DNA of 50,539 bases from Lachnospiraceae bacterium (GCA_024693925.1 JAILKH010000148.1:1-50539), one strand, 5' to 3'; positions 34,505-42,562 are shown, counted from the stretch's first letter. Notes: a model not told the origin generated them from the letters alone. A program made the numbers and translations.

Positions 34505-34538
34505 TATAATATAGTTTAAGAATCCCGCAGCGGCGGGA
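34505..34538 (+). promoter_or_regulatory. Candidate -10 and 5' leader hairpin before the aldo/keto reductase gene
   Basis: A perfect TATAAT at 34505-34510 lacks a good -35. About ten bases after it, TCCCGC-AGCG-GCGGGA (34523-34538) forms a perfect 6-bp GC-rich hairpin with a tetraloop and no T-run, placing it at the 5' end of the predicted message. Confidence 0.45.
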
Positions 34539-34564
34539 AGTATATCGGATAACGGAGGTTAATT

Positions 34565-35557
34565 ATGAGTGGTGTATATTGTGCCGATGAGAAAAGATAT
34601 GAGAAAATGAAATATTTACGCTGCGGAAACAGCGGCCTTATGCTTCCGAGAGTTTCTCTTGGGATGTGGCATAATTTCGGTTCTGTAGATAAGTTTGAGA
34701 ACATGAAGGATATGGTAAAGACAGCCTTTGATAACGGGATCACACATTTTGATCTTGCAAATAATTACGGACCGGTTCCCGGTTCGGCGGAAGAGAATTT
34801 TGGCCGTATATTAAGAGAGGATTTTAAGCCTTACAGGGATGAATTGATAATCTCTTCCAAAGCGGGTTATGATATGTGGCCGGGACCTTACGGAAATTTC
34901 GGATCAAGGAAGTATCTTATTGCAAGTCTGGATCAGTCACTTAAGAGAATGGGACTGGATTATGTGGATATTTTTTATCATCACAGGCCCGATCCGGATA
35001 CTCCTCTTGAAGAAACCATGGAAGCCCTTTCGGATATTGTAAGATCCGGTAAGGCATTATATGTAGGTATATCGAATTATAAATCTGAGGGAATGCGTAA
35101 AGCAGCTAAGATACTTAAAGAAAATCATACACCGCTTCTTATTAATCAGGTTACCTATAATATGCTTAATCGCTGGACCGAGGAGGATGGTCTTCAGGAT
35201 GCCTGTGAGGAAGTGGGAGCAGGTATGATCTGCTTTTCGCCCTTAGCGCAGGGAATTCTGACGGATAGATATCTTGATGGAATACCGCAGGATAGCAGGG
35301 CAAGAAGAAATCATTTCCTGAAAGAAGATGCTATAACGGATGAAGTTATTGCAAAGGTCAGAAAACTTAAAGAAATAGCAAATGACAGAGGACAGACCAT
35401 GGCTGAAATGGCGTTGGCCTGGATATTAAGAAAAGACAGGGTTACCAGTGTGCTTGTGGGCAGCAGCAGACCGGAACAGATCCTTGACAACATAAAGATG
35501 ATAGAAAAGCTTGAGTTCAGTGATGATGAGCTCTCAAGGATTGATGAAATACTGTAA
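34565..35557 (+). CDS. Aldo/keto reductase, YghZ/L-glyceraldehyde-3-phosphate reductase type
   Basis: 330 residues of the AKR fold. The tetrad residues are visible as Asp and Tyr in FDLANNYGP, Lys in ISSKAGYDMWPGPYG and His in FYHHRPDPDTPLEE. The C-terminal SVLVGSSRPEQILDN is the NADP(H)-binding signature. The WPGPYGNFGSRKY segment is typical of the YghZ/GprA subfamily, which reduces L-glyceraldehyde-3-phosphate and small aldehydes. In this setting L-lactaldehyde, the product of RhaD, is a natural candidate substrate, giving 1,2-propanediol. That role is inferred. The gene has ACGGAGG before its ATG and leads the transcript that includes kduI. Confidence 0.85.
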   Translation: MSGVYCADEKRYEKMKYLRCGNSGLMLPRVSLGMWHNFGSVDKFENMKDMVKTAFDNGITHFDLANNYGPVPGSAEENFGRILREDFKPYRDELIISSKAGYDMWPGPYGNFGSRKYLIASLDQSLKRMGLDYVDIFYHHRPDPDTPLEETMEALSDIVRSGKALYVGISNYKSEGMRKAAKILKENHTPLLINQVTYNMLNRWTEEDGLQDACEEVGAGMICFSPLAQGILTDRYLDGIPQDSRARRNHFLKEDAITDEVIAKVRKLKEIANDRGQTMAEMALAWILRKDRVTSVLVGSSRPEQILDNIKMIEKLEFSDDELSRIDEIL

Positions 35558-35589
35558 ATATCGATAATATAAATGGAGGGATGGCATTT

Positions 35590-36453
35590 ATGGAATTAAG
35601 AACAGCAGCATCTCCGAGAGATGTAAAACATTATACTACGGAAAGACTGAGAGAAGAGTTCCTTATTGAAAAGGTTTTTTTTGAGGATGAGATCAGGCTT
35701 GTATACAGTCATATAGACAGGATAATAACCGGGGCGGCAATGCCGGTTGATAAAGAACTTGTACTTGAAGCGGGAGACGAACTGCGTGCAAAGTATTTTC
35801 TTGAAAGAAGAGAAATGGGTGTCATTAATATCGGCGGTGACGGTATTATAGTCGTAGATGGGAAGGAATATGAGGTTGCACACAGAAATGGTATGTATAT
35901 AGGAATGGGCTGTAAGGTGATAAGCTTTAAAGCCGTAAATAAGAATGATCCGCCTAAGTTTTACATTAACAGTGCACCTGCTCATTGTACTTATCCGACA
36001 GTGCTTATTAAAGTTGACGGAGAACCTGAGGAAGGCGTTGTGATAATAAAAAAAGAAAATAAAAAAGAAATGGGTTCTTTGGAAAAATCAAATCACAGAA
36101 CCATATGTAAATATATTCTTCCCGGGCAGGTTGAAAGCTGTCAGCTTGAGATGGGAATGACACATCTTGAACCCGGAAGTGTATGGAATACCATGCCGTG
36201 CCATACGCATGACAGAAGGATGGAGGTTTATTTGTATTTTGAGATTCCGGAAGATGCTTTTGTTATGCATTTTATGGGTGAGCCTCAGGAAACAAGACAT
36301 ATAGTTATGAGGAATGAGCAGGCAGTTATATCTCCCAGCTGGTCGATCCATTCCGGTTGCGGTTCTCAGAATTATACTTTTATTTGGGGTATGGTTGGAG
36401 AGAATCAGGATTTTGATGATATGGATGATGTCGGAAATCGGGATATTATGTAA
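35590..36453 (+). CDS. kduI: 5-keto-4-deoxyuronate isomerase
   Basis: 287 residues from the ATG at 35590, which lies nine bases after GGAGGG; an ATG at 35581 abuts the ribosome site and is unlikely. KduI is shown by the N-terminal ELRTAASPRDVKHY, RREMGVINIGGDG, HTHDRRMEVYLYFE with the Zn2+ ligands His-x-His and Glu, and the C-terminal SWSIHSGCGSQNYTFIWGMV. It isomerises 4-deoxy-L-threo-5-hexosulose uronate to 2,5-diketo-3-deoxygluconate, the substrate of KduD. The source uronate would be the GH105 product. A strong terminator follows. Confidence 0.95.
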   Translation: MELRTAASPRDVKHYTTERLREEFLIEKVFFEDEIRLVYSHIDRIITGAAMPVDKELVLEAGDELRAKYFLERREMGVINIGGDGIIVVDGKEYEVAHRNGMYIGMGCKVISFKAVNKNDPPKFYINSAPAHCTYPTVLIKVDGEPEEGVVIIKKENKKEMGSLEKSNHRTICKYILPGQVESCQLEMGMTHLEPGSVWNTMPCHTHDRRMEVYLYFEIPEDAFVMHFMGEPQETRHIVMRNEQAVISPSWSIHSGCGSQNYTFIWGMVGENQDFDDMDDVGNRDIM

Positions 36454-36471
36454 ACTTATTTCCTTTGTTAT

Positions 36472-36510
36472 ATAAAACGGATAACCCGTAGTCTGGGTTA
36501 TCCGTTTTAT
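36472..36510 (+). terminator. Strong terminator closing the pectin island
   Basis: A perfect 16-bp stem ATAAAACGGATAACCC / GGGTTATCCGTTTTAT with a 7-base loop ends in a TTTT run. It may act in both directions. Confidence 0.85.
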
Positions 36511-36584
36511 ATTGGGCATATTATGATGTTTCGGGGGTACAAAAGAATCACATTAAGTTAAATTTGTCACTTTGTATTTTTATC

Positions 36585-36613
36585 TTGTCCGAAAACAAAG
36601 TATATGTTATACT
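36585..36613 (+). promoter_or_regulatory. Near-consensus promoter for the 96-residue gene
   Basis: TTGTCC at 36585-36590, a 17-base spacer and TATACT at 36608-36613 preceded by TG at the extended -10 position. The ATG lies about 45 bases downstream of the expected start. Confidence 0.65.
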
Positions 36614-36664
36614 GTGATAAATGATACTAATGACAGAGCCTTATGTGATAAAGGAAGTAATAAG

Positions 36665-36955
36665 ATGTTTACCAATAAAGATTTTGAAGAATTAATAGAT
36701 AAGAATTATTTTGTTATCATTAGTCAGAATAGCTATGAAATTGAACTTCAGTCAAAAAATACGAAGCATTTTTGGAGTCTGCTAAACCGGGAATATAACA
36801 ATATATCTTCAATAGTAGTATATTCTTCCCATTATTCTGACGGAGATTATCATTTGCATTGTCACGCTATTAATCTGGAACAGGCAATCCTTTTTATAAA
36901 AAATAATGACAGATTTTATCTGGAGTCAAAGGAAAGACCTATGGCTCTTGGTTAA
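36665..36955 (+). CDS. Uncharacterised 96-residue soluble protein
   Basis: The ATG at 36665 follows AAGGAAG; a longer in-frame reading from 36572 would include the promoter and is rejected. The product is hydrophilic, with no membrane helix, signal peptide or cysteine cluster. It has an acidic N-terminus (FEELIDKNYF), a central WSLLNREYNNISSIVVYSSH segment and a histidine-containing YHLHCHAINLEQA stretch. I do not recognise the family. It stands alone between a strong promoter and a hairpin terminator, so it is a monocistronic unit that is probably expressed. Confidence 0.6.
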   Translation: MFTNKDFEELIDKNYFVIISQNSYEIELQSKNTKHFWSLLNREYNNISSIVVYSSHYSDGDYHLHCHAINLEQAILFIKNNDRFYLESKERPMALG

Positions 36956-37000
36956 AAAGCCGGGAGATTCCGTTTTATAAAATATGTATGAATTATTATG

Positions 37001-37043
37001 ATCCTGCCATAAGAATATTTTGATGGCAGGATTTACTTATTTT
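37001..37043 (+). terminator. Hairpin terminator after the 96-residue gene
   Basis: A perfect 10-bp stem ATCCTGCCAT / ATGGCAGGAT with a 12-base loop, then an imperfect T-rich tail (TTACTTATTTT). Confidence 0.65.
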
Positions 37044-37132
37044 ACAGAATAAGTTAAAATATAATCAGTGTAATACATCATAATAAGTGGTTTTCGAGAT
37101 CAGATTATTTTAATGAGGAATAAGGTAATAAT

Positions 37133-37375
37133 ATGAAATTCAGTTTGATAAAAAATGATAAGTCAACTGTTATGGATGAGTTGGTACTGGGCATTATGGT
37201 TATCTGTTCGTTGGTGATAGGAATACTGTTGATGATCGCAAAACCGGAGTTTTGGGTAATTTCTTCCAAAGCCTCCGTTTTGACGGGATTGGTTTTTGTT
37301 GTGTTCGGGGTGATGTTTATACCTGCTTTGATATACAGATTTTTTACCAATGATAAACAACAGAAGGTGAGGTGA
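37133..37375 (+). CDS. Small two-helix membrane protein, unknown function
   Basis: 80 residues with two hydrophobic helices (~17-38, IMVICSLVIGILLMI, and ~46-66, VLTGLVFVVFGVMFIPALI) joined by a short loop and ending in a basic tail. Size and topology would suit an immunity or accessory protein. It sits seven bases before the double-glycine-leader peptide gene, on the same strand and probably the same message. AGGAATAAGG precedes the ATG. The family is not recognised, and the immunity role is only a contextual guess. Confidence 0.6.
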   Translation: MKFSLIKNDKSTVMDELVLGIMVICSLVIGILLMIAKPEFWVISSKASVLTGLVFVVFGVMFIPALIYRFFTNDKQQKVR

Positions 37376-37382
37376 AGGATGT

Positions 37383-37631
37383 ATGAAAAAAAATATGCTT
37401 TCGGATGAAGAAATGAGTGGAGTCTCAGGAGGATTTATATTTAATGCAAGTAATATAATCGGGGCAGATCCGGCTAATCCCTGGGAGGTGATCGATCTTA
37501 ACGGAAATGTATTGGCAAGGTTTAATAACAGAGATGATGCTTTGAGTAAAGCAAAATCATATGGAGATATTCCGTTAAATGTAATGGAAATCGACTGGAA
37601 TCAGCTGTGCGGTCTCAGAGGACAAAAATAA
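37383..37631 (+). CDS. Putative secreted peptide with double-glycine leader
   Basis: 82 residues. The N-terminus MKKNMLSDEEMSGVSGG has the layout of bacteriocin/ComC-type leaders: a charged start, a LSxEEM-x-x-VSGG core and Gly-Gly at 16-17. Cleavage would give a ~65-residue product with DLNGNVLARFNNRDDALSKAKSYG and a single Cys. The GAAGGA ribosome site lies close to the ATG, and a terminator follows. No C39-peptidase transporter is encoded in the window, so processing would need one elsewhere. A non-secreted protein with a chance Gly-Gly cannot be excluded. Confidence 0.6.
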   Translation: MKKNMLSDEEMSGVSGGFIFNASNIIGADPANPWEVIDLNGNVLARFNNRDDALSKAKSYGDIPLNVMEIDWNQLCGLRGQK

Positions 37632-37632
37632 T

Positions 37633-37669
37633 AAAACAGGCAGATATCTAAGGGTGTCTGCCTGTTTTT
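37633..37669 (+). terminator. Intrinsic terminator after the leader-peptide gene
   Basis: An 11-12-bp stem AAAACAGGCAGA / TCTGCCTGTTTT with a 12-base loop ends in five T, seven bases or less from the stop codon. Confidence 0.85.
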
Positions 37670-37828
37670 ACTTTCATAAATATGAGTAATATTGTATCAT
37701 ATAATATGGAATAAATAACAAAAGATTAAAAAAATCTTATACAGATCGGATAAATCAAAAGAAAAAGTAACTTTTATAAAAAGACTTTTATAAAAGCCGA
37801 TATTTTGTGTTAAAAGACCGGAGGTAGG

Positions 37829-39142
37829 ATGATGGAGTATTTAATGTATTTATGTCCTAAATGTAAAAAAATATACAAGGTAAAAGGCAGAGATAAAAAA
37901 ATTAATTGTTCTGTTTGCCGGATCCCGCTTATATATACAGAAACATCCATTGAAGAATGGGAAAATATGGATAAGAATAAAAGAGATGAGATTAAGAATC
38001 GATTGGTCAATCTTGTAATAAATGGTGCCGATAAAGAGATAAGTCAGGCTGACCGGGAGGATAAAGCAGAACAGCCTGCAGAAGAGCCAAAGGAAGAGTC
38101 AAGAGAAGAATCAAAGGAAGTGCCGCAACAGGAACCAATGATGAATAAAGAAAGTATAAATGGTAATTTCAGTCAGTCAGAACCGGAGAAGGTGTGTCCA
38201 AGATGCGGAACCATGCAACCGAATAAGTATAAGTTTTGTCATGAATGCGGTTATGATTTTTATAACGGAAATAAGGATAACGGGTCTAAACATAACAGTA
38301 AAGAAGATGAAAAAAAATCTGCTTCAAGTGAAAAAAATAATAATAAAATTGTGGGGGGATTTGGAAAAAAGCAGGTTATAGATCTGAATAAAAAAGAAAA
38401 TATTACTTTTAACGATGAAGGAAAGAAAGCTGATAAGCCCGTTAAGATGAGAGCGGGAAAGGAGAAAAAGAAGGCGGAGAAAAAGAAGGCGGAAAAAAAC
38501 AGCTCCGGTAAGATAAGTCCGGTTATAATCGCGGCCGCAGCAGTTTTGGTGCTTGGAATTACCGTAGCTGCAGTGCTGTTTATAAAGGGACAGATCCTGA
38601 GTAAAGAAGCAAATGTTGCTTATGTTCCGGAAGTTGTCTGGGATGATGAAGTTACAGATAATTCCGGAGGAGTACAGGAAGAAATTGAAGAAACAGGAGC
38701 ATCGGAAGAAACGGTGGAAATAGAAGATGAAGTAGAAGCAGAAGTAAAAATGGAAGAAGAAACAATAGAAGCAGCATCGGAAGAAGAAATAGAAACAGAA
38801 GGAGCATCTGAAGAAGCAGTAGAAACAGAGGAAGAAACATCGGAAGAGGTAATAGAAATAGAAGAAGTATCCGAAGAAACGGAAGAGGAAACAGAAGTCT
38901 CACAGACAGAGGCTCAGAATTCGGAGAGCAATGATGATCTGATGGTCACAACTCCCAATCTTGTTGGTAAATCATTGGGAGAAGTTTCCAAAATCCTTAA
39001 GGAAAACGGGTTAACGGCAATTGCTTCTTATGTTGATTCCAAGGATTATTTAAAAGATATTATTGTTCTGCAGGATATAGAACCGGGAACCCAAATAGAA
39101 AAAAATACTCAATTAAAGCTTCATATATCCAGGGGTTTTTAA
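37829..39142 (+). CDS. Zinc-ribbon membrane protein with acidic stalk and C-terminal PASTA domain
   Basis: 437 residues. Two zinc ribbons face the cytoplasm: Cys9-x2-Cys12 with Cys27-x2-Cys30, and CPRCG...CHECG at ~123-142. A charged, Lys-rich linker leads to one transmembrane helix (~229-254, VIIAAAAVLVLGITVAAVLFI). Outside lies a ~110-residue Glu-rich low-complexity stalk made of ASEE/ETEE repeats, then a PASTA domain (~372-437, NLVGKSLGEVSKILKENGL). PASTA domains bind cell-wall muropeptides in Stk1-type kinases and PBPs. This has no kinase or PBP domain, so it may sense or anchor to the wall. GGAGG precedes the tandem ATGs. Function unknown. Confidence 0.8.
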   Translation: MMEYLMYLCPKCKKIYKVKGRDKKINCSVCRIPLIYTETSIEEWENMDKNKRDEIKNRLVNLVINGADKEISQADREDKAEQPAEEPKEESREESKEVPQQEPMMNKESINGNFSQSEPEKVCPRCGTMQPNKYKFCHECGYDFYNGNKDNGSKHNSKEDEKKSASSEKNNNKIVGGFGKKQVIDLNKKENITFNDEGKKADKPVKMRAGKEKKKAEKKKAEKNSSGKISPVIIAAAAVLVLGITVAAVLFIKGQILSKEANVAYVPEVVWDDEVTDNSGGVQEEIEETGASEETVEIEDEVEAEVKMEEETIEAASEEEIETEGASEEAVETEEETSEEVIEIEEVSEETEEETEVSQTEAQNSESNDDLMVTTPNLVGKSLGEVSKILKENGLTAIASYVDSKDYLKDIIVLQDIEPGTQIEKNTQLKLHISRGF

Positions 39143-39200
39143 AGAGCGTACAGAATATATCATATATTTATATTCAGGAAATGATACCGGGGAGGTGTTT

Positions 39201-40319
39201 ATGAGTAAGAAGGCAGTTGTTGCGGGTCATATATGTATTGATATAACTCCTGCGATTCCCAAGCAGAAGGAACAGAAAATACAGAATATACTGGTTCCGG
39301 GTACACTTATAAATGTGGGAAATGCAGATATCCACACCGGGGGTTCGGTAGCAAATACAGGTCTTGCCATGAAAATTCTCGGTGCCGATGTTACTCTTGC
39401 CGGTAAGATCGGTAATGATGAATTCGGAAACATGGTTTCTTCCATAATAGATAAGTACGAGGCATCTTCGGGGCTTATAAGAAGTAAAGGTGACAGTACT
39501 TCTTATTCTGTGGTATTGGCAATTCCGGGAGTTGACAGGATATTTCTTCATAATCCCGGAGCAAATGATACATTTTCTGTAGAGGATCTTCCGACAGATG
39601 CAATAAAAGAGGCAGCCTTGTTTCATTTCGGATATCCTCCGCTTATGAAGAAAATCTATGAAAATGAAGGAGCCCAGCTGGTTGAAATAATGCGCAGCGT
39701 TAAGGAAGAGGGAGCGGCTACGAGTCTTGATTTTGCCGCGGTTGATCCAAATACAGAGGCCGGAAAGGCGGACTGGAAAAAAATCCTTAAAAAGACTCTT
39801 CCATATGTGGATATTTTTGTACCCAGTGTGGAAGAACTTATGTTTATGCTTGATAAGGAAAAATATAAAAAATTGCGTGATGAAAGTGTTGATCGTGATT
39901 TTACGGAAATTGCAGATATAGACAGGGATATAAAACCTCTCGGAGAACTGTGTCTTAATATGGGTGCCGGAATTGTTCTTATCAAATGCGGAGCTGCAGG
40001 TATGTACTATTGTACAGGTGACAGGGAAAGCGTTAAAAAGTCGGGAGAAAGACTGGAGCTAAATCCGGAAGACTGGGCAGGAAGGAGTGGTTTTGAGAAA
40101 AGTTTTAAACCGGACAGAGTGCTGTCCGGGACCGGTGCGGGGGATACCAGTGTTGCGGCTTTTCTTACTTCGGTCCTAAATGGTAATAAACCTGAGGAAT
40201 GTGTCAGGTATGCTGCGGCTACAGGTGCTTGTTGTGTTGCAGCCTATGATGCATTAAGTGGTATTAAAAGTTTTGAGGAAATAGACGTGAGATTATCAAA
40301 AGGTTGGGAAAAGGTATAG
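39201..40319 (+). CDS. PfkB-family carbohydrate kinase
   Basis: 372 residues from the ATG at 39201, preceded by GGGGAGG; a GTG six bases earlier is too close to that site. Features are VVAGHICIDITP at the N-terminus, HTGGSVANTGLAMKILGA for sugar binding and the catalytic LSGTGAGDTSVAAF near the C-terminus with the GAGD motif intact. An insertion of about 40 residues around ~225-265 makes it longer than ribokinase. Substrate cannot be assigned: ribose, fructose, nucleosides and tagatose-6-phosphate are all possible in this family. It is a single gene between the PASTA protein and a terminator. Confidence 0.85.
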   Translation: MSKKAVVAGHICIDITPAIPKQKEQKIQNILVPGTLINVGNADIHTGGSVANTGLAMKILGADVTLAGKIGNDEFGNMVSSIIDKYEASSGLIRSKGDSTSYSVVLAIPGVDRIFLHNPGANDTFSVEDLPTDAIKEAALFHFGYPPLMKKIYENEGAQLVEIMRSVKEEGAATSLDFAAVDPNTEAGKADWKKILKKTLPYVDIFVPSVEELMFMLDKEKYKKLRDESVDRDFTEIADIDRDIKPLGELCLNMGAGIVLIKCGAAGMYYCTGDRESVKKSGERLELNPEDWAGRSGFEKSFKPDRVLSGTGAGDTSVAAFLTSVLNGNKPEECVRYAAATGACCVAAYDALSGIKSFEEIDVRLSKGWEKV

Positions 40320-40326
40320 AAGTTAT

Positions 40327-40371
40327 TAAAAAGCGGTTATAAGTTCCAAGGATTTACAGCCGCTTTTTTTT
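40327..40371 (+). terminator. Intrinsic terminator after the PfkB kinase gene
   Basis: AAAAGCGG pairs with CCGCTTTT, and the pairing extends inwards through TTATAA / TTTACA with one wobble and one mismatch. Eight T follow. Confidence 0.75.
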
Positions 40372-40387
40372 ATGTAAAATAATATAT

Positions 40388-42547
40388 ATGGGAAATTTGG
40401 GAATTGATTTTAAAGAAGTGAAAAGATTAATATCGGTTATTATGAAGCTTGGGGCGGATTATGAGGCGGTTTATGAGAATAAGCCTCTGCAGGAAGAGAG
40501 GATTAAGGAAGTCTGCAAAGATGTTATGCTCAGTGAAGCAGAAAAGACTTTGTCTAAGGTTCCGGTGGAAGAGCTTAAAAAATCCAAGGCGGGTATTCGT
40601 GTATCATTGCTTGCGGAGGCGGGATATACGGATCTTTATAAGCTTTCACAGGCTAAAGATTGGGAAATTGCCAATATTCCCGGTATCGGAGATAAGCAGC
40701 TTGAAGCAATAAGAAATATAATAACCGAATTTATTAACAAGATAAGTGATTATACGAATATAAGATTATCTCCGGAAGAATACGACCATAAGTCTGTATA
40801 CCGGGAACTTATACGGAACATTTATTATTATAAGCAGTGTGAAGTTATAAGGGAGGAAGGTACAGGAGTCCGTGAAGAACTGAGGGAATATATTGAACAT
40901 CTCAACGGAGAAAAAGTAATTAAGAACCGTTTAATGTGGATTTTTTCAAACCGCCGTGTTAAGGAGAATACTCTGTCGGTTCTTTCTGATATGATTGAGT
41001 TCTGTGACGGTAATCTGTACAAAAGGGTTCTGCATTTTCTGGAGGCTTACAGGGAATGTATGTCAGCTGATGAAGATACGGTTCGTAAGGATTATGAATA
41101 CAACAGCGCCGATTATTATGCTATACTTGATGCCCTGGATGCAGGAGGAGAAAGAAGAGCTCTGATTTACGGAAGTATTCCGGCGAGATTGGCGGATACA
41201 ATTGACAGAACTGCTCTTGCACTCGCGGATATTAACGGAAAGTTGCGTGCGTATCAGGAATTTGGAGTAAAGTATATAATAAATCAGCACAGAGTTCTTC
41301 TGGGGGATGAAATGGGACTTGGTAAGACTATACAGGCAATTGCTGCCATGGTTCATTTGAATAACGAGGCTCCCGGTGCTCATTTTCTGGTAATATGTCC
41401 TGCAAGCGTCCTAATAAACTGGTGTCGTGAAATCCGGAAATTCAGTAAACTTTTACCATATTTTGTTCATGGAGATACATGGGAAGAGCAGATGGATAAA
41501 TGGAAAAAAACCGGAGGTGTTGCTGTTACAAATTATGAAATGATGGGAAAGATCGTAAAGCACGTAGACGGTCGTATGGTTCTTAAGCTCCTTATTGTAG
41601 ATGAGGCTCATTATATAAAAAATCCCGATGCACTGCGAACGGGATATGTTCGAAGGCTGGAGGACGAAGCTGAAAATATACTTCTTATGACAGGGACTCC
41701 TTTGGAAAATAAGGTTGAGGAAATGTGCAGTCTTATTGATTTTATAAGGCCCGAGATGTCGAAAGATATAAGAAATATAGTTAAGATGAGCGGGACTGCC
41801 CAGTTTAAGGAAATGCTGGCTCCGCTTTATTTAAGAAGGACAAGGGAGCAGGTGCTTAAGGAATTGCCCGATATAGAGGATAAGCAGGAATGGTGTGAAA
41901 TGACGGAGTCCGACCGGGAATTATATGTTGAGGCTCTGAAAATCCGGGATATTACAGGTATGAGACGGGTATCATTTATGCAGCCGGATCCCTTATTGTC
42001 TTCTAAGGGAAGAAGACTTATTGAATTGTGTACACAGGCCGGAGAAGAGGGACGTAAGGTTATTGTATATTCATTTTATCTTGATACGATTGATTTTGCC
42101 CTGAAGGTTCTTAAGGATAAATGTATAGGAGTTATTTGCGGAGATACTCCTATAAGGGAAAGACAGAATATGATCGACCGTCTTAAGGATGCAAAAGAGG
42201 GAAGCGTTATCATAGCCCAGATACAGTCGGGAGGTACCGGACTTAATATCCAGTCCGCAAGTATTGTGATATTTCTTGAACCGCAGATTAAACCTTCCCT
42301 GGAAAATCAGGCAGTTTCCAGAGTTTATCGTATGGGTCAGATACGAAATGTTTTAGTATATCATTTGTTGTGTGAAGATACTATTGATGAGGCAATGGTC
42401 GAAAGGCTCAGGATAAAACAGGAGGAATTTAATGAATATGCGGAGGAATCAGCTATAGCCGAGGCCTGCGATAATCTTCTTGACAGAAAGTGGATAAATG
42501 AGTTTGTGGAGAAGGAGAGAAATAAGTATTTACCTATGATAGTATGA
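40388..42547 (+). CDS. Stand-alone SNF2-family DNA translocase/helicase
   Basis: 719 residues. The N-terminal ~280 include a helix-hairpin-helix-like IPGIGDKQLEAIRNI (~96-110). The two-lobed SNF2 motor follows: motif I GDEMGLGKTIQAIAAM (~308), motif II VDEAHYIKNP, motif III LMTGTPLENKVEEM, and the C-terminal lobe with GTGLNIQSASIVIFLEP and QAVSRVYRMGQ (motifs V and VI). Such proteins are ATP-driven double-stranded DNA translocases that strip or remodel DNA-bound proteins. No SWIM domain, nuclease or methylase is fused. No Shine-Dalgarno precedes the ATG, and a -10-like TGTAAAAT lies seven bases upstream, so the message may be leaderless. PgeF follows after 15 bases. Confidence 0.88.
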   Translation: MGNLGIDFKEVKRLISVIMKLGADYEAVYENKPLQEERIKEVCKDVMLSEAEKTLSKVPVEELKKSKAGIRVSLLAEAGYTDLYKLSQAKDWEIANIPGIGDKQLEAIRNIITEFINKISDYTNIRLSPEEYDHKSVYRELIRNIYYYKQCEVIREEGTGVREELREYIEHLNGEKVIKNRLMWIFSNRRVKENTLSVLSDMIEFCDGNLYKRVLHFLEAYRECMSADEDTVRKDYEYNSADYYAILDALDAGGERRALIYGSIPARLADTIDRTALALADINGKLRAYQEFGVKYIINQHRVLLGDEMGLGKTIQAIAAMVHLNNEAPGAHFLVICPASVLINWCREIRKFSKLLPYFVHGDTWEEQMDKWKKTGGVAVTNYEMMGKIVKHVDGRMVLKLLIVDEAHYIKNPDALRTGYVRRLEDEAENILLMTGTPLENKVEEMCSLIDFIRPEMSKDIRNIVKMSGTAQFKEMLAPLYLRRTREQVLKELPDIEDKQEWCEMTESDRELYVEALKIRDITGMRRVSFMQPDPLLSSKGRRLIELCTQAGEEGRKVIVYSFYLDTIDFALKVLKDKCIGVICGDTPIRERQNMIDRLKDAKEGSVIIAQIQSGGTGLNIQSASIVIFLEPQIKPSLENQAVSRVYRMGQIRNVLVYHLLCEDTIDEAMVERLRIKQEEFNEYAEESAIAEACDNLLDRKWINEFVEKERNKYLPMIV

Positions 42548-42562
42548 AGGGACAGTAATATT

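Noticed and set aside
38652-38903. Minus-strand leucine-rich open frame of 83 residues
   Set aside because: It is the reverse complement of the glutamate-rich stalk; GAA/GAG codons read as TTC/CTC and CTT/TTC, producing artificial Leu/Phe runs.
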